64,000 nucleotides of DNA from the NCBI GenBank assembly GCA_013364255.1, contig CP054936.1:1674001-1738000 (forward strand). The letters run 5' to 3'. Of this stretch, positions 17,362 to 24,703 are shown piece by piece. Position numbers and translations under genes: made by a program. Source of the DNA: Streptomyces seoulensis. Its GTDB lineage: Bacteria > Actinomycetota > Actinomycetes > Streptomycetales > Streptomycetaceae. Below the pieces are notes generated by a model. That model was not told the origin of the DNA and did not search any database. It was given only the letters and a program-made list of their open reading frames with translations. Positions within the stretch are counted from its first letter, which is position 1; every line of letters starts with the position of its first letter.

Positions 17362-18020
17362 CCATCCGCGTCCTGATCGCCGACGACGAGGCGCTGCTCC
17401 GGATGGCCTTCGGCACCGTCCTGGAGGCCCAGCCCGACATGGCGCCGGTCGGCGAGGCCGCGGACGGCGACCAGGCCGTACGCCTCGCCCGGCGACTGCG
17501 CCCCGACGTCGTCCTCATGGACGTCCGGATGCCCGGGACCGACGGCATCGAGGCGACCCGGCAGGTCGTCCAGGTCTCGCCGCGCAGCAGAGTGCTCATC
17601 CTCACCACCTTCGACCTGGACGCCTACGCCTTCGCCGGACTCAGCGCGGGAGCCTCGGGCTTCCTGCTGAAGAACGCCCGGCCCGAGGAACTGCTCGGCG
17701 CGATACGCAACGTGGCCACGGGCGACGCGGTCGTCTCCCCGCGGATCACCCGCCGCCTCCTGGACGAGCTCCGCCCGCACATCCCCGACGACGGCGGCAC
17801 CGGCCGGGACGAACGGCTGAGCCGGCTCAGCGCCCGGGAGCGCGAGGTGCTCGTCCACGTGGGCCGCGGCCTGTCCAACACCGAGATCGCGGCCACCCTG
17901 TACCTCGCGGAGGCGACCGTGAAGTCCCATCTGGGGCGAATCCTGCAGAAACTCGAACTCCGCGACCGGATACAGGCCGTGATCTTCGCCTACGAAAGCC
18001 GTCTCATCGCCCCGGCGTGA
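17358..18020 (+). CDS. NarL/LuxR-type response regulator
   Basis: This 220-residue regulator has a receiver domain with phospho-acceptor Asp55 (VVLMDVRMPG), an acidic pocket (IADDE) and Lys in FLLKNARPEE. A C-terminal LuxR helix-turn-helix follows (LSAREREVLVHVGRGLSNTEIAATL). It is translationally coupled to the kinase and is its evident partner. The palindromes upstream of the kinase gene are candidate binding sites, but this is inference. Confidence 0.93.
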   Translation: MTIRVLIADDEALLRMAFGTVLEAQPDMAPVGEAADGDQAVRLARRLRPDVVLMDVRMPGTDGIEATRQVVQVSPRSRVLILTTFDLDAYAFAGLSAGASGFLLKNARPEELLGAIRNVATGDAVVSPRITRRLLDELRPHIPDDGGTGRDERLSRLSAREREVLVHVGRGLSNTEIAATLYLAEATVKSHLGRILQKLELRDRIQAVIFAYESRLIAPA

Positions 18021-18059
18021 GGCCACCGCCCGAAGCCGAGGGCGGTCGCGGACCGGGTG

Positions 18060-18662
18060 TCACCGGGGTGTTCCGGGGCGCAGCGCGTCGACGATCAGGG
18101 CGAGCAGCGGTTCGACCCGCCGCCCGGGGTCACCGGTCGCGGTGGCCTGGAAGGTCCCGAGCAGCAGCGTGGTGACGTCCTCGGGGTCGACGTCCGCGCG
18201 CAGTGCGCCCGACTCGGCCCCGGCGACGAGGATCGTCCTGATCTCGGCGGTGACGCGTTCGCGCGTGGGGGCGGTGATCCGCCCCGCGGCCCAGCCGGCG
18301 CGCAGCGTGTCGATCGTTCCGTGCTTGGCGGCGGCGAACCGCGCGTAGCGCTCCAGCCACGCCCGCAGGGCCTCGTCGGGCGGAAGCTCCGCGAGGAGAC
18401 GGCGGGCGCTGTCGGTGACGGTGTCGAGCTCGCCGGCGTAGACGGCCTCGACGAGCGCCTCGCGGGTGGGGAAGTGGCGGTAGAGGGTGCCGATGCCGAC
18501 CCCGGCCTCCCGGGCGATGTCGTCGAGCGGGACGGCGCCACCGGAGGCGATGAACGCGGCCCGCGCCGCGGAGACGATCCGCTCACGGTTGCGCCGAGCG
18601 TCCGCCCGCAGCGGACGGCCCGGCCCGCAGGGGTCGTCGGGCGCCGGGTGGGTCGGAGTCAC
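18060..18662 (-). CDS. TetR-family repressor of the adjacent aldo/keto reductase
   Basis: This 200-residue regulator has an N-terminal TetR helix-turn-helix (RIVSAARAAFIASG, DIAREAGVGIGTLYRHF) and a helical ligand domain (WLERYARFAAAKH and beyond). The GTG at 18662 places the DNA-binding domain 25 residues in; longer reading frames add Arg/Pro-rich sequence without family character. The operator CGGAG-N4-CTCCG lies at 18700-18713 in its own promoter. Two more copies precede the aldo/keto reductase on the same strand, so self-repression plus control of that gene and the DUF2316 gene is the likely scheme. Confidence 0.88.
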   Translation of the reverse strand: MTPTHPAPDDPCGPGRPLRADARRNRERIVSAARAAFIASGGAVPLDDIAREAGVGIGTLYRHFPTREALVEAVYAGELDTVTDSARRLLAELPPDEALRAWLERYARFAAAKHGTIDTLRAGWAAGRITAPTRERVTAEIRTILVAGAESGALRADVDPEDVTTLLLGTFQATATGDPGRRVEPLLALIVDALRPGTPR

Positions 18663-18699
18663 GGCGGAGGGTCTCCCGTTCGGACGCGGCCGAGATACA

Positions 18700-18713
18700 C
18701 GGAGGTCCCTCCG
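18700..18713. promoter_or_regulatory. TetR operator, autoregulatory copy
   Basis: CGGAG-GTCC-CTCCG lies about 40 bp upstream of the TetR start. It matches the two sites at 20131-20154 and 20169-20186 in arm sequence and spacing. Confidence 0.65.
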
Positions 18714-18727
18714 CTTTCCCCACTGTC

Positions 18728-19105
18728 TCACAGGCCCCGGACTCGCCGCGGGCGGCGGCCGGAGCCGCTGCGGCCGGGGAAACCGTCGGCCGTGCCGGTC
18801 GGGAAGGTGTGCCGCGGGGCTTCCCGCAGCGGGAACCACTCGCGGGCCAGGTGCCGCGCGGGCTCGGTGAGCACGGTCCAGGGGACCGGCGCGCGGCCGG
18901 TGTCCCGGACGGCCTGGTCGAGGTAGTCGCGCAGCTCCCACACGTCGACCGGATCACCGGAGGGGCCGACGTCCAGGGCGGAGCGCAACCGCTCCGGTGC
19001 GAAGCCGAGATCCTCGGCCGCCTCGCGCGCGCTCAGCCCGGACGCGGCCAGGTTCGCCTTCAACTCCTGGCTCGTGCGGCGCCGTTCGGCGTCGTTGAGT
19101 GACAT
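18728..19105 (-). CDS. DUF2316 family protein
   Basis: A 125-residue cytoplasmic protein beginning MSLNDAERRRTSQELKANL, matching the DUF2316 family, which has a helix-turn-helix-like N-terminal part (LSAREAAEDLGFAPERLRSAL). Its molecular role is not established. In this window it sits 54 bp after the aldo/keto reductase on the same strand, so the two probably share the CGGAG-N4-CTCCG controlled transcript. The helix-turn-helix character leaves open a DNA-binding co-regulator role. The C-terminal 25 residues are Gly/Arg-rich and probably unstructured. Confidence 0.8.
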   Translation of the reverse strand: MSLNDAERRRTSQELKANLAASGLSAREAAEDLGFAPERLRSALDVGPSGDPVDVWELRDYLDQAVRDTGRAPVPWTVLTEPARHLAREWFPLREAPRHTFPTGTADGFPGRSGSGRRPRRVRGL

Positions 19106-19159
19106 GTCGGCATGTCTCCTCTCGGTGCGGGCGGGAACGCGTTGTTCCGGTATGGGAGT

Positions 19160-20107
19160 TCAGGCGCCGGTGACGGGACCCGAGCGGGTGGGAACGGCGT
19201 CGAGCGCGGTGAGCGCGGCCTCGCTCAGGGCGAGCGCACCGGCGGCGACGTTCGCCTCCAGGTGTGCCGCGTTCGCCGTGCCCGGGATGAGCAGCACATG
19301 CGGGTCGTGCCGCAGCAGCCAGGCGAGGCCGACCTGCGCGGGCGTGGCGCCCAGCTCCTCGGCCGCGGCCCGGACGGCCGGCTCGTCCGTCACCTTCGGC
19401 AGCCCGGGAAAGGCGCTGCCGAGCGGGAAGTACGGCACCCAGGCGATGTCCTCGGCGGCGCACAGAGCGAGCATCTCCTCGTCCTCACGGGCCACGAGGC
19501 TGTAGGCGTTCTGCACGCACGCGAGGCCCACGGGAAGCGCCTGGCGCAGCGCCTCCAGGGTCACGTTGCTCAGGCCGACGGCGCCGATCTTGCCCTCGTC
19601 GCGCAGCGCGGTCAGCACCGCGAGCTGGTCGTCGAGAGCCACCAGTTGATCGCCCTGGGCCCGCAGACCGGGTCCGGTGTCCATCCGGCGCAGGTTCACG
19701 ACCGGGACCTGTTCGACGCCGAGGGTGCGCAGGTTGGCCTCGACTCCCGCCCGCAGCTGTTCGGGCCGCTGGGCGGCGCGGAGCGGGTGCGGGCCGGCCG
19801 GGTCGGGTTCGGCGCCGACCTTGCTCACGATCAGCACCCCGTCCTCGGGCCGCAGTGCCTCGCCGATCAGCTCGTTGACGAGGCCGGCGCCGTAGAACTG
19901 GGCGGTGTCCACGTGGTCGACGCCGAGTTCGAGCAGGCGGCGCAGCAGCGCGACGGCCGCGCCGCGGTCCCCGTGCAGGCGTGGCAGCTGCATCGCGCCG
20001 AAGCCGACGCGGGAGACGGTGTGTGCGCCGAGGCGGCCGGAGCCCCCGGCGCGGGGCACTCCGGCGACCGTGGTCGCGGTGGTGCTGACGGGAAGGTCGC
20101 CGGACAT
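19160..20107 (-). CDS. aldo/keto reductase
   Basis: A 315-residue NADPH-dependent TIM-barrel oxidoreductase. Catalytic residues are recognisable: Asp in LGVDHVDTAQFYGAG (with the Tyr of QFYG), Lys in VLIVSKVGAEPD, and the cofactor strand GAVGLSNVTLEALRQAL. The C-terminal LLIPGTANAAHLEANVAA is the phosphate-binding segment. ATG at 20107 has AGGAG at good spacing. The substrate is unknown; the family reduces small aldehydes and ketones. Two tandem TetR-type operators overlap its promoter, so it is probably induced by a reactive carbonyl or xenobiotic sensed by the TetR protein at 18060-18662. Confidence 0.9.
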   Translation of the reverse strand: MSGDLPVSTTATTVAGVPRAGGSGRLGAHTVSRVGFGAMQLPRLHGDRGAAVALLRRLLELGVDHVDTAQFYGAGLVNELIGEALRPEDGVLIVSKVGAEPDPAGPHPLRAAQRPEQLRAGVEANLRTLGVEQVPVVNLRRMDTGPGLRAQGDQLVALDDQLAVLTALRDEGKIGAVGLSNVTLEALRQALPVGLACVQNAYSLVAREDEEMLALCAAEDIAWVPYFPLGSAFPGLPKVTDEPAVRAAAEELGATPAQVGLAWLLRHDPHVLLIPGTANAAHLEANVAAGALALSEAALTALDAVPTRSGPVTGA

Positions 20108-20130
20108 CGCAGAACTCCTGCCCACGGAAG

Positions 20131-20154
20131 GGAAACGGAGCATCCTCCGTTTCC
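20131..20154. promoter_or_regulatory. TetR operator, proximal copy
   Basis: Ten-base arms GGAAACGGAG and CTCCGTTTCC are separated by CATC, 24-47 bp upstream of the aldo/keto reductase start. The inner CGGAG-N4-CTCCG is shared with two other sites. Confidence 0.65.
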
Positions 20155-20168
20155 TCGACTGTAGCACT

Positions 20169-20186
20169 ACCGGAGGATCCTCCGGT
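20169..20186. promoter_or_regulatory. TetR operator, distal copy
   Basis: A perfect 18-bp palindrome, ACCGGAGGATCCTCCGGT. It contains the same CGGAG-N4-CTCCG core as the sites at 20131-20154 and 18700-18713. Confidence 0.65.
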
Positions 20187-20398
20187 TAGTCTCCACTCCA
20201 CCGCTCGCGGTCCGTGCGTGCGGGGCGCCGAGAGGACGCGGAGCGACCTGAGGGCCCTTTACCGGGGCGGGCGCGCGACGCGAGGCGCGCCCCCGCGCGG
20301 CGTCCTCGCCCCGACGGCCCCGTGCGGCCGCCCATAGACGGGGAGTACCGGGGCAGGACTCGTAGGGGTACGGCTCATGCGTCATAAGGGGTTCACAC

Positions 20399-20686
20399 AT
20401 GTCCAGCACAGAGCACCATCTGCGTCTCACGGTGGCCGCGTTGATGTTCGCGACGGGGGAGACGCGGAGCGACCTCGCCGACGGCCTCGGAGTGAGCCGA
20501 GGGCAGGTGTCCCGCAAGCAGGCGGGCGGGAGTCACTGGACTCTCGCCGACCTGGACCAGCTCTCGGCCCATTACGGCGTCCCCGTACCCGAGTTGCTGC
20601 GCGGCGCCGACCACGCCGTGCGCCTGTTGCCGTCCGCCCGGCGCGCCGAGTGCATCGGCGGCACCCAGACCACACTCACCCCCTGA
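20399..20686 (+). CDS. small XRE-type helix-turn-helix protein
   Basis: A 95-residue protein with one Cro/C1-type helix-turn-helix at about residues 20-65 (RSDLADGLGVSRGQVSRKQAG, then WTLADLDQLSAHYGVPVPELL) and a short basic tail. AAGGGG precedes the ATG at 20399. It has no obvious effector domain, so it probably acts as a simple DNA-binding protein or as a partner of another factor. It stands alone between the aldo/keto reductase and the LmbE-type gene, both more than 200 bp away, and its targets are unknown. Confidence 0.75.
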   Translation: MSSTEHHLRLTVAALMFATGETRSDLADGLGVSRGQVSRKQAGGSHWTLADLDQLSAHYGVPVPELLRGADHAVRLLPSARRAECIGGTQTTLTP

Positions 20687-20949
20687 CCCGGAGCCGGCCG
20701 GTGCGCCGGTTCTCCGCCGCGGGGAAGTCCGGGCGGTCGACGGAACGCCGGCACCGGGGATCCTGAGCGGTCGTGCCGGGAACACCCGGCCCGGCCGGTG
20801 CGGTTGCATGGACCGAGGGACCGGCGCCGTACGGGCGGGACGCACGGAGAACACGTGGCCGTGCGCACCCGCCAGGATCCGGACCCCGAGGCCGCGGTAC
20901 GCCCGCCGCGCACTCGGACCAGGAGAGATTCCTTCAGGAGGACCGTTTC

Positions 20950-21783
20950 ATGACTGACCGACCCTTGACGCTCATGGCCGTGCACGCCCACCCCGACGAC
21001 GAGGCCACCGGAACAGGAGGCGTCCTCGCGCGGTACGCGGCGGAAGGCGTCCGCACGGTGCTCGTGACGTGTACCGACGGCGGATGCGGTGACGGGCCGG
21101 GGGGCGTCAAGCCGGGCGAGCCCGGGCACGACCCGGCGGCGGTCGCCCTGATGCGCCGTGAGGAACTCCGGGCGAGCTGCGACGTCTTGAAGATCAGCCA
21201 CTTGGAGATGCTGGACTACGCCGACTCCGGGATGATGGGCTGGCCGAGCAACGACGCCCCCGGGTCCTTCTGGCGGACTCCCGTGGCGGAGGGCGCGGCC
21301 CGGCTCGCGGAACTCATGCGGCGCTACCGGCCCGACGTGGTCGTCACCTACGACGAGAACGGCTTCTACGGCCACCCCGACCACATCCAGGCCCACCGCA
21401 TCACGATGGCGGCGCTGGAGCTGACCGAGGCGGCGCCGAAGGTGTACTGGACCACGGCGCCGCGCTCGATGATGGGGCGGTTCGGCGAGATCATGCGCGA
21501 GTTCGGTGCGGACATTCCGGAGCCGGACCCTGCCGAGGCGGCCGCGATGGCCGAGATCGGCCTGCCCGACGACGAGATCACCACCTGGGTGGACACCACC
21601 GCGTTCAGCGGTCAGAAGTTCGACGCGCTGGCCGCGCACGCCAGCCAGGGGGAGAACATCTTCTTCCTCAGGATGGGCAAGGAGAGGTTCGGCGAGCTGA
21701 TGGGCACGGAGACCTTCGTACGGGTCCAGGACGCCACCGGCGCTGCCCTGCCCGAGAACGACCTCTTCGCCGGACTGCGCTGA
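20950..21783 (+). CDS. PIG-L/LmbE-family deacetylase, Mca/MshB-like
   Basis: This 277-residue zinc hydrolase has the signature HAHPDDEATGTGG near residue 11, where His, Asp and Asp bind metal and act as base. The third ligand is in NGFYGHPDHIQAH. In actinomycetes this family includes MshB and Mca of mycothiol metabolism and LmbE-like enzymes of secondary metabolism. The length and the MGWPSNDAPGSFW region are closer to the Mca-like group, which removes mycothiol conjugates of toxins. ATG at 20950 has a CAGGAG ribosome-binding site. It appears monocistronic and ends in a GC-rich hairpin. Confidence 0.85.
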   Translation: MTDRPLTLMAVHAHPDDEATGTGGVLARYAAEGVRTVLVTCTDGGCGDGPGGVKPGEPGHDPAAVALMRREELRASCDVLKISHLEMLDYADSGMMGWPSNDAPGSFWRTPVAEGAARLAELMRRYRPDVVVTYDENGFYGHPDHIQAHRITMAALELTEAAPKVYWTTAPRSMMGRFGEIMREFGADIPEPDPAEAAAMAEIGLPDDEITTWVDTTAFSGQKFDALAAHASQGENIFFLRMGKERFGELMGTETFVRVQDATGAALPENDLFAGLR

Positions 21784-21792
21784 TCCGCCCGC

Positions 21793-21821
21793 CCGGCCCG
21801 GCGGCCGCTCCGCCGGGCCGG
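21793..21821. terminator. bidirectional hairpin terminator
   Basis: Perfect 12-bp arms CCGGCCCGGCGG and CCGCCGGGCCGG flank a 5-nt loop, between two convergent stops (21783 and 21839). Confidence 0.65.
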
Positions 21822-21838
21822 ACGGCGCGCGCCGGCGC

Positions 21839-22207
21839 TCAGTTCGCCTTGTACGTGCAGGACCCCAGGCTCAGGACGCCCGCGCTGTCCTCGGAGAGGG
21901 TGCCGCAGGTCGCCGTCACGTTGTACCAGGGGACGGTGTAGGGCTGGGGCGGGGCCGTGACCAGGATGACGATCTGGTCGAAGGTGAAGACATAGGGGCT
22001 GCTGCCGTCGGCGTAGCCGGGACACAGGCTCCGGCTGGTGCGGACGGTGTTGAAGGGGTAGCCGGAGATGCCGGCCAGGGCGTTGCCCCCCGTGCAGTGG
22101 GTGGTCGTCGCGGCATCGGCCTCGGGCGCCCCGAGGACGACGGCGGACGCGGCCAGCAGGGCGCAGACGCCCAGGGCGCCTGTCTTGCGCAGAGCGGTAG
22201 CGATCAT
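21839..22207 (-). CDS. small secreted protein with four cysteines
   Basis: A 122-residue protein starting at ATG 22207 with GGAG upstream. A Sec signal peptide covers about residues 1-32 (RKTGALGVCALLAASAVVLGAPEADA, cut after ADA; the run is broken by positively charged ends). The mature chain of about 90 residues has four cysteines (THCTGG, LCPGY, TCGTL, SCTYK), enough for two disulfide bonds, and is rich in Thr, Tyr and Pro. I do not recognise the family. The compact disulfide-stabilised form suggests an extracellular binding or inhibitor protein. It has no operon partner. Confidence 0.75.
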   Translation of the reverse strand: MIATALRKTGALGVCALLAASAVVLGAPEADAATTTHCTGGNALAGISGYPFNTVRTSRSLCPGYADGSSPYVFTFDQIVILVTAPPQPYTVPWYNVTATCGTLSEDSAGVLSLGSCTYKAN

Positions 22208-22371
22208 CGGAACTCCATGATTCGGGCAGCCGTTGCACGTCGCGCTCATTGTTCTGTGCGCGTCAAAAAATGACCAGGCGGTGTCCCCCGAATACGCCGA
22301 TGTCATTACGGAACCCGATCACCGGCCGCGCCGGGGCGCCACCGGACGGCCGGGCGGGCGCGGCTGCGGCA

Positions 22372-23199
22372 TCAGTCCAGGAACTCCAGCAATCGGTCGT
22401 TCAGTCGACCCGGTGCGGTGAGGGGCAGCGAGTGATGGGTGGCTCCGGGGAGCAGGACCACCTCGGCCCGCGGAAGCGCCCGACGGGCACGGTCGGCGAT
22501 CTTCTCGGCGCGGTGGACGCGACTGTTCTCCGCGAGCAGCACCAGGACCGGCATGGAGAGGTCGGCGGCCCGGGGGCGGGGGCCGGGGAACAGCTTGCGG
22601 CCGGGCACCGTGGTGGCCCGTGCGTAGAGGCGCTGCCAGGTCTCGTCCGGGTGGGTGCCCGCCGTCTCCCAGGCCAGGAAGGCGCGGGCGCGGGCCTCGC
22701 TCGGGCGGATCAGGGCGGGCAGCGCGCGCAGCAGATAGCCGGGGCGGAAGCCGGCGAAGATCTGGGTGGGGTCCACGAGCGCGAGGCGGTCGACGCGTCG
22801 GGGTGCGTGCAGCGCGTAGCGGGCGGCGAGCAGGGCGCCGTAGGAGTGGCCGCACAGGGCGGTGCTGGGGAGCCCTAGGCCGTCCAGGAGCGCGTCCAGC
22901 CAGGCCGATATGTCCTCGGCGCTCTTCAAGGGCGCTCCCCGCTGTTCGGTGCGGCCGGCGTCGCCCATCAGATCCACCGCGTGGACCCGGTGGCGCCGGC
23001 CGAGGGCCGGTGCGTTGGCGAACCAGGCGAGGCCGGTGGCCGAGCCGCCGGGCAGCAGCACCAGCGGGCTGCCGTCCGCCGGGCCGTAGGTGTGGACCCG
23101 AGTGCGTCCGTACGGTGTGGCGACGTCGCGCTCCTCGGTGGACTCGGGCCAGTGGGCGCGCAGTTCGTCGTAGGCGAGGGTGAAGGCGGACCGTGTCAC
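22372..23199 (-). CDS. alpha/beta-fold hydrolase
   Basis: A 275-residue cytoplasmic hydrolase with an oxyanion strand (PLVLLPGGSATGLAWFANA), nucleophile elbow GHSYGALLA, acid in the AEN/SRVHR region and catalytic His in GATHHSLPL. It resembles esterases and lactonases of the abhydrolase-6 type. GTG at 23199 follows AGGAAAG. The divergent MarR gene starts 75 bp away and an inverted repeat lies between them, so the hydrolase is probably the target of that regulator. The substrate is unknown. Confidence 0.88.
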   Translation of the reverse strand: MTRSAFTLAYDELRAHWPESTEERDVATPYGRTRVHTYGPADGSPLVLLPGGSATGLAWFANAPALGRRHRVHAVDLMGDAGRTEQRGAPLKSAEDISAWLDALLDGLGLPSTALCGHSYGALLAARYALHAPRRVDRLALVDPTQIFAGFRPGYLLRALPALIRPSEARARAFLAWETAGTHPDETWQRLYARATTVPGRKLFPGPRPRAADLSMPVLVLLAENSRVHRAEKIADRARRALPRAEVVLLPGATHHSLPLTAPGRLNDRLLEFLD

Positions 23200-23212
23200 A
23201 AGCTTTCCTCCC

Positions 23213-23238
23213 TGAGCGAGAATCTCGTTCAGCGAGAT
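23213..23238. promoter_or_regulatory. MarR operator between hydrolase and marR-like gene
   Basis: Overlapping inverted repeats fill the short divergent region. ATCTCG-TTCAG-CGAGAT (23222-23238) is perfect. TGAGCGAGA and TCTCGTTCA around one base (23213-23231) have one mismatch. MarR proteins usually bind such sites in the shared promoter. Confidence 0.6.
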
Positions 23239-23273
23239 ATTACGATAGGCCGAAGGAGTGCGAAGGAGTGCGT

Positions 23274-23729
23274 ATGGACGATCAGAGCCCGGCGATGGGG
23301 CTGGTTCACCTGCTGCGCGCGGTCACCGTGGAGTTCGACACGCTGGGCGCCGAGTTCGCGGCGCGCCATGGGCTGCACCCCACCGATGTCCGGGCCCTGA
23401 TCCAGCTGCTGGACGCGGCGCGCGCCGGTACGCGGGCCACGCCTGGGTGGCTCGGCGCGCGGCTGCGGCTGAACTCCGCCGGGACGACCGCCCTGGTGGA
23501 CCGGCTGGAGCGGCTGGGACTGGTGCGGCGGAGCAGGGACACGGCGGACCGGCGACGCATCCTGCTGGAGGTGGAGGAGAAGGCCATGGACCTGGGATGG
23601 ACCTTCTTCGGGTCGGTGATCGGGGAGGTGGTGGCGGCCGCGGAAGGCTTCGAGGAGCACGAGTTGGAGACGGTGCGGCGCTTCCTGGCCGCGGTGCTGG
23701 AGTCCACCGCGCGGGCGCGTTCCGTCTGA
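23274..23729 (+). CDS. MarR-family transcriptional regulator
   Basis: A 151-residue winged-helix regulator with the MarR core: helices LVHLLRAVTVEFD, recognition helix region LGARLRLNSAGTTALVDRLERLGLV and wing RRSRDTADRRRILLEV (the D-x-R-x-x motif). ATG at 23274 follows AAGGAG. It is divergent from an alpha/beta hydrolase with a repeat-rich region between, typical of MarR autoregulation plus control of a neighbour, with release by a phenolic or lipophilic ligand. Confidence 0.9.
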   Translation: MDDQSPAMGLVHLLRAVTVEFDTLGAEFAARHGLHPTDVRALIQLLDAARAGTRATPGWLGARLRLNSAGTTALVDRLERLGLVRRSRDTADRRRILLEVEEKAMDLGWTFFGSVIGEVVAAAEGFEEHELETVRRFLAAVLESTARARSV

Positions 23730-23882
23730 CGGGCGCCGGCGCCGCGGTGGCGCCGCGGTGCGACGGTCCGGCGGCGCGGGACACGACGGCGTCGGTCTCG
23801 GCCTCGACGAACGGAGCCCTGCTCCGGACACGCGCTCCCGTCCGCTGGCCCGCCTCGCTCGAACGCCGGACGTACGGCCTTC

Positions 23883-24305
23883 TTACCGGGGGCCGGGCGC
23901 GCGGTGGGGGCCGTCGTGCGCGGCGTACGTCCGCAGGGTGGCGGCGAAGTCCTCGGCGCGGGAGAGCTGGACGCGCAGCTTCTCGACCTGCTCGACTGCG
24001 ACGCCCTCGTAGCGGCGGACACGCTCCAGCAGGGCTTCGCGTGCGTCGGCGCCGAGATCGTCGTCGGCGTCGAGGCGGTCGGTGGCGTCGAGCAGGTCGC
24101 GCATCTGCTCCAGGGTGAAGCCCAGCGGCTTCATACGGCGGATCACCATGAGGCGGGCGACGTCGGTCTCGGTGTAGAGGCGGAAGCCGCCTTGGGAGCG
24201 GGCGGAGGGGACGACCAGGCCGGTCTCCTCGTAGTGCCGGATGGTGCGCAGCGACAACTCCGTGCGCGCGGCGACCTCGCCGATCTGCATGTGCTTGCCG
24301 TCCAC
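23883..24305 (-). CDS. MerR-family transcriptional regulator
   Basis: A 140-residue protein with the MerR DNA-binding domain at the N-terminus (MQIGEVAARTELSLRTIRHY, EETGLV, GGFRLYTETDVARL) and a long dimerisation coiled coil (about 80-125; EALLERVRRYEGVAVEQVEKL). It has no conserved cysteine pair for metals and no large ligand domain, so it belongs to the short organic or redox-responsive group. GTG at 24305 with GGAAGA is chosen; ATG at 24290 is the alternative. A striking operator lies 55 bp upstream. The SulP transporter gene is divergent, 398 bp away. Confidence 0.88.
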   Translation of the reverse strand: MDGKHMQIGEVAARTELSLRTIRHYEETGLVVPSARSQGGFRLYTETDVARLMVIRRMKPLGFTLEQMRDLLDATDRLDADDDLGADAREALLERVRRYEGVAVEQVEKLRVQLSRAEDFAATLRTYAAHDGPHRAPGPR

Positions 24306-24359
24306 GTTCGTCTTCCAGCCCTTCGCGCCTCGGCGGGCCCGGCCTCCGCGCCCGCCGAT

Positions 24360-24383
24360 CCCTACCCTACCGTTAGGGTAGGG
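24360..24383. promoter_or_regulatory. MerR-type operator/promoter element
   Basis: Perfect 10-bp arms CCCTACCCTA and TAGGGTAGGG are separated by CCGT, 55 bp upstream of the MerR gene. This form is typical of MerR boxes lying between -35 and -10. The rest of the 398-bp gap up to the SulP gene shows no gene. Confidence 0.75.
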
Positions 24384-24703
24384 TTCCCGGGGCGAGGGCG
24401 GTCCGCCGCTGCCTCGCCGCTGCCGTGTCGGGGCCGATGGCGCCTCCGGCGGAGATCCGATCGTTGCGGGGAGACGCGTGCGCGAGCTGACGACGCCCGA
24501 CGCCGCCGCCTTCCCGCCGTGATCCGCCGCCCTGACACCGGCCGAGCGAGGGCGCCCGCCCCGCCTGCCGCCGGTTCCCGAAGACCTCCGGTCCGCCTGC
24601 GGCGGGCCGTTCGGCGGTCCGGCGAACCGGCCCGCCGCGACCCAATCCGCGCCCCCGCGGACCGTACCCGGGGTGCGCCCGAGTACGACAGGTACCGCAT
24701 CCC

